This document shows positions 61,302 to 64,000 of a stretch of DNA of 64,000 bases, in pieces (position 1 is the first letter of the stretch; each line of letters begins with the position of its first letter). The DNA lies in NCBI GenBank assembly GCA_003389385.1, contig QQVM01000017.1, forward strand, positions 74,443 through 138,442, in the 5' to 3' direction. Both the position numbers and the translations under genes were made by a program. The notes under the pieces were generated by a model, which was not told where the DNA came from, made no database searches, and was given only the letters and a program-made list of their open reading frames with translations. This DNA comes from Bacteroidota bacterium. Lineage in GTDB: Bacteria > Bacteroidota > Bacteroidia > AKYH767-A > 2013-40CM-41-45.

Positions 61302-62702
61302 TCAAATGTGAATGGCTCTGTTTCCCGTGGCTGCAAGACATGCTTCCCTGAAAACTTCTGTATAGGTAGGATGTGCATGACTCATCCTGGCAATGTCTTC
61401 AGCGCTGGCGCGGAATTCCATTGCGACAACTGCCTCAGCAATCATATCAGCTGCACGGGGACCAATCATGTGAACTCCCAGAATCTCATCGCTCTGTTCA
61501 TCGGTAAGCACTTTTACAAATCCGTCTGTGTCCATACTGGCCCTAGCTCTTCCGCTGGCTTTGAAAGGGAACACACCTGATTTGAATTTTCTTCCTTCCT
61601 TTTTCAATTCCTCTTCTGTATGTCCGCATGCTGCCACTTCAGGCCATGTGTAAACGACTCCTGGAATGAGCTTGTAATTGATGTGAGGTTTTTGTCCGAC
61701 GATACTTTCAGCGACAAACACACCTTCTTCCTCGGCCTTGTGTGCCAGCATGGCACCTTTCACTACATCACCAATCGCGTAAATGTTGTCTTCAGCGGTG
61801 CGAAGTTTATCATCGGTGATTATTCTTCCCTGATCATCTGTTTTAATCTTTGTGTTTTCCAGTCCAAGTTTTTCTGTATAAGCTTTCCTTCCTACGCTAA
61901 GAAGGCAGTAGTCTCCCTTGAGTTCTATTTTCTTACCTGTCTTGTCTTCAGCGCTGATCACAACTGATTTGGCTTCGGCTTTAGCCCCTGTCACTTTGTG
62001 GCCTAAGTAAAATTCGAATCCTGTTTTCTGCAAAACTTTTTGCAGTTCTTTTCCTAATGACAAATCCATACCTGCAATGATGGAATCCATAAACTCCACT
62101 ACTGAAACTTTCGCACCCAATCGTGCATACACAGAGCCCAGCTCAAGACCAATCACTCCGCCGCCAATTACGATCAAGTGCTCGGGAATTTCATTCAGAT
62201 TCAATGCTTCCGTGGATGTGATTATTCTTTTCTTATCTGCTTCAATGCCTTTCAGTGTCGCAGGTTTTGAACCTGTGGCTATAATAAACTTATCAGAATT
62301 GATTTCTTCAGTCCCGCTTTTACCTTTGACTGAAATTTTCTTGTTGCTGAGAAATGATGCGTGACCGTAAATCACGTCGATCTTGTTTTTCTTCATCAGG
62401 AATTTGATGCCTTCCACATTCTGTTTTACCACATCATCCTTTCTCGCAATCATCGATGTGATTTCTGCCTTCAGGCCGTCGATGGCAATTCCATGTGTTT
62501 TAAAATTATGTTTTGCATTGTGATAATGTTCGGAAGAGTCGAGCAGAGCTTTGCTGGGAATGCAGCCTACATTCAGACAGGTACCTCCGAGGGAATCGTA
62601 CCTTTCAACAATCGCGGTTTTCAATCCAAGCTGTGCGCAGCGTATCGCGGCGACATAGCCACCCGGACCTGAGCCAATTACTGTAACATCGTAGGTTTTC
62701 AT
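61302..62702 (-). CDS. lpdA: Dihydrolipoyl dehydrogenase (E3)
   Basis: Lpd oxidises dihydrolipoamide with NAD+ in the pyruvate, 2-oxoglutarate and related dehydrogenase complexes and in glycine cleavage. From the ATG at 62702 the protein has 466 residues. Motifs are FAD-binding VTVIGSGPGGYVAA, redox-active GGTCLNVGCIPSKALL, NAD-binding VIGGGVIGLELGSVY and the C-terminal HAHPTYTEV with the catalytic His. The longer frame to 62747 lies upstream of the predicted promoter and is unlikely. hemH follows. Confidence 0.97.
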   Translation of the reverse strand: MKTYDVTVIGSGPGGYVAAIRCAQLGLKTAIVERYDSLGGTCLNVGCIPSKALLDSSEHYHNAKHNFKTHGIAIDGLKAEITSMIARKDDVVKQNVEGIKFLMKKNKIDVIYGHASFLSNKKISVKGKSGTEEINSDKFIIATGSKPATLKGIEADKKRIITSTEALNLNEIPEHLIVIGGGVIGLELGSVYARLGAKVSVVEFMDSIIAGMDLSLGKELQKVLQKTGFEFYLGHKVTGAKAEAKSVVISAEDKTGKKIELKGDYCLLSVGRKAYTEKLGLENTKIKTDDQGRIITDDKLRTAEDNIYAIGDVVKGAMLAHKAEEEGVFVAESIVGQKPHINYKLIPGVVYTWPEVAACGHTEEELKKEGRKFKSGVFPFKASGRARASMDTDGFVKVLTDEQSDEILGVHMIGPRAADMIAEAVVAMEFRASAEDIARMSHAHPTYTEVFREACLAATGNRAIHI

Positions 62703-62744
62703 GTGAAAATGATGAGGGTGAAAAATTCCGGAAAAGCCGGGCCG

Positions 62745-62752
62745 CAAAGATA
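62745..62752 (-). promoter_or_regulatory. -7 promoter element (TATCTTTG) for lpdA-hemH
   Basis: The minus strand reads TATCTTTG, an exact TAnnTTTG match, giving a leader of about 38 nt before the ATG at 62702. The element lies 18 nt after the lnt stop codon, so lpdA probably has its own promoter. No -33 element is obvious. Confidence 0.5.
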
Positions 62753-62769
62753 ATAATTGAGCTTGGAAA

Positions 62770-64000
62770 CTATTTATGGATCATTTTCTTTATCAGCATG
62801 AAAGTCAGCATACAAATACTTACAAAAGCGGCGATAAAACCAAGGTAGTTGCCGTATCGTGCATAAAATGTGATATTGTTATTCCTGTATACAGTTCCCT
62901 TGATGGCATCTTCTTCCCACCATTTAGTGCGGCTGACAATTTCACCTTTTTGGTTGATAAAACAAGATATTCCGGTATTGGCTGATCTTGCAATGCTTTT
63001 CCTGAATTCTATCGCTCTTAATCGTGCATAATGCATGTGTTGTTTGTATCCGGCTGTATTGCCCCACCATCCGTCATTCGTAACGATTACAAGAAATTCC
63101 GCACCCTTTCTTATGTATGCTGACATGAAACCTCCATATACAGATTCATAACAAATAGCAGGGGCAATTTTTACATGGTCTTGCGTAATGAAATTTCTTC
63201 TGTCATTCTGCATTCCCAGGCTTCCTGATGTGCCACCAAGTTCTATTGCATAGTCTTCAAGGAAACCGAATATTGCCGGATATGGCATCTTTTCAACTCC
63301 AGGCACCAGCCTTGATTTGTGATATACCTGGATGCTGTCGGTTTTTCGTATCATCAAGGCCGAATTATAGACGTCAAAATGGTCCTCTGAATATCTGAAT
63401 TTTCTTGCTGTGTGAGAAAGTTCGCTGCCTTTGGGATAATGCCTGAATGCCGTAAATCCTGTCAGGAGATTAAGCTTCGGATACGCGTTCAACCATGATT
63501 TGATTTGCAAAATATCGCGGTGAATGTAGAGTTCCTCCAGCCAGATGCCGTCAGGCAATGCTGTTTCAGGAAATACCAGCAAGCTTGTTCCTGAGTCAAC
63601 TACAGTAGAAGAAAGCCTTAGCATACCTGCAAGTTGTTCGGAACCTGTTCCCTTGAACTTTTCATTGTAGGGGTCAACGTTAGGCTGTACAATGCAAACT
63701 TCCATCGGTATGCCGGTATCGCCTCGCCTTGTCAATAGTTGCTTTGAAACAAAAACCGGAGCAAAAAGCAGAATGACCGTGACAGATGCAAGGATGAGGG
63801 AATTCATTTGCCTGAGACGGATGATGAGGTCACGCTTGATCAGATTTTTAAAAAGCTGGAAGATTAACAGGTTTAATGCCAAAACCCAGATGCTTCCACC
63901 CAAAACACCTGTGTATTCATACCACTGAACCCATTCGGTCATATCGGCAAATACATTTCCGAGTGTAAGCCAGGGCCATGAGATTTCCCAATTCATGTGA
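62770..64000 (-). CDS. lnt: Apolipoprotein N-acyltransferase, 5' end cut by window edge
   Basis: Lnt adds the third acyl chain to bacterial lipoproteins at the periplasmic face of the inner membrane. Only the C-terminal part of about 409 residues is visible; the first residues (HMNWEISWPWLTLGN) match an internal part of the family, so about 100-130 N-terminal residues with several helices lie outside. The nitrilase-like catalytic triad is present: Glu in LVFPETALPDG, Lys in YHKSRLVPG and Cys in ICYESVYGG. A final helix (about 25 residues) ends the protein. The cut form should not be read as a gene starting at the ATG at 63996. Many lipoproteins in the window (NosL, the cytochrome, TrpX-type) would depend on it. 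Confidence 0.92.
   Translation of the reverse strand, partial: HMNWEISWPWLTLGNVFADMTEWVQWYEYTGVLGGSIWVLALNLLIFQLFKNLIKRDLIIRLRQMNSLILASVTVILLFAPVFVSKQLLTRRGDTGIPMEVCIVQPNVDPYNEKFKGTGSEQLAGMLRLSSTVVDSGTSLLVFPETALPDGIWLEELYIHRDILQIKSWLNAYPKLNLLTGFTAFRHYPKGSELSHTARKFRYSEDHFDVYNSALMIRKTDSIQVYHKSRLVPGVEKMPYPAIFGFLEDYAIELGGTSGSLGMQNDRRNFITQDHVKIAPAICYESVYGGFMSAYIRKGAEFLVIVTNDGWWGNTAGYKQHMHYARLRAIEFRKSIARSANTGISCFINQKGEIVSRTKWWEEDAIKGTVYRNNNITFYARYGNYLGFIAAFVSICMLTFMLIKKMIHK

Noticed and set aside
62770-63996. lnt as a complete 408-residue gene starting at 63996
   Set aside because: The first residues correspond to an internal part of the family (NWEISWPWLTLGN), and the frame stays open to the window edge, so the gene is cut.

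Overview
The window looks like chromosome from a Bacteroidota bacterium (Chitinophagales/Sphingobacteriales/Cytophagales-like; the exact lineage cannot be read from the sequence). The basis is three secreted proteins with type IX secretion (T9SS) C-terminal sorting domains, SprB-type repeats, a Sec-dependent lipoprotein-type (clade II) nitrous oxide reductase, a DUF5723/thrombospondin-3/OmpA porin-like protein, and TAnnTTTG -7 promoter elements, the Bacteroidota sigma-factor signature, upstream of many starts. Gene density is high and base composition even. I saw no tRNA, rRNA, CRISPR array, insertion sequence or integrase.

Layout. 1-1427: 3' part of a PIG-L deacetylase gene cut by the window edge. 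1609-1812: a small helical protein. 2328-8927: a 2,199-residue modular secreted protein (two LamG domains, metallophosphoesterase, IPT/TIG, nine about 51-residue repeats, PKD-like domains, T9SS tail). 9179-19331: an 11-gene nuo operon (nuoABCDHIJKLMN) plus a conserved-looking extra gene; nuoE, nuoF and nuoG are absent. 19334-22720: a PAS histidine kinase, two single-domain response regulators and a NarL-type regulator. 22946-29346: a nos cluster for N2O respiration (cytochrome c lipoprotein, nosZ, unknown membrane protein, nosL, nosD, nosF, nosY), with an FNR-like box spaced like a class II activator site. 29373-33154: an OmpA-like outer-membrane protein and partner lipoprotein. 33225-34980: RNase HII and a glycosyltransferase. 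35148-37338: an LpxD-like acyltransferase and a SpoIIE/RsbU-type phosphatase. 37341-42480: polysaccharide assembly genes (O-antigen ligase/polymerase, two Wzz-like proteins, flippase). 42616-44640: DsbD-type thiol-disulfide protein. 44739-49222: LemA, two TPM-domain proteins and an ABC transporter of the TrpXYZ-like type. 49360-54224: a T9SS cargo protein, two small hypotheticals, tilS and pabB. 54592-64000: another T9SS/SprB protein, small enzymes (RibD-like reductase, two SRPBCC proteins, methyltransferase, VOC protein), hemH, lpdA and the C-terminal part of lnt, cut by the right edge.

The respiratory genes form the core of the window. Complex I without its NADH module feeds quinone, signalling genes sit in the middle, and the nos cluster supplies a terminal reductase. 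The most interesting unexplained items are the nos control region, the tandem hairpins between nosZ and its accessory genes, the unknown nos membrane protein, the palindromes between the response regulator genes, the metallophosphoesterase in the giant T9SS protein, and the gene at the end of the nuo operon.
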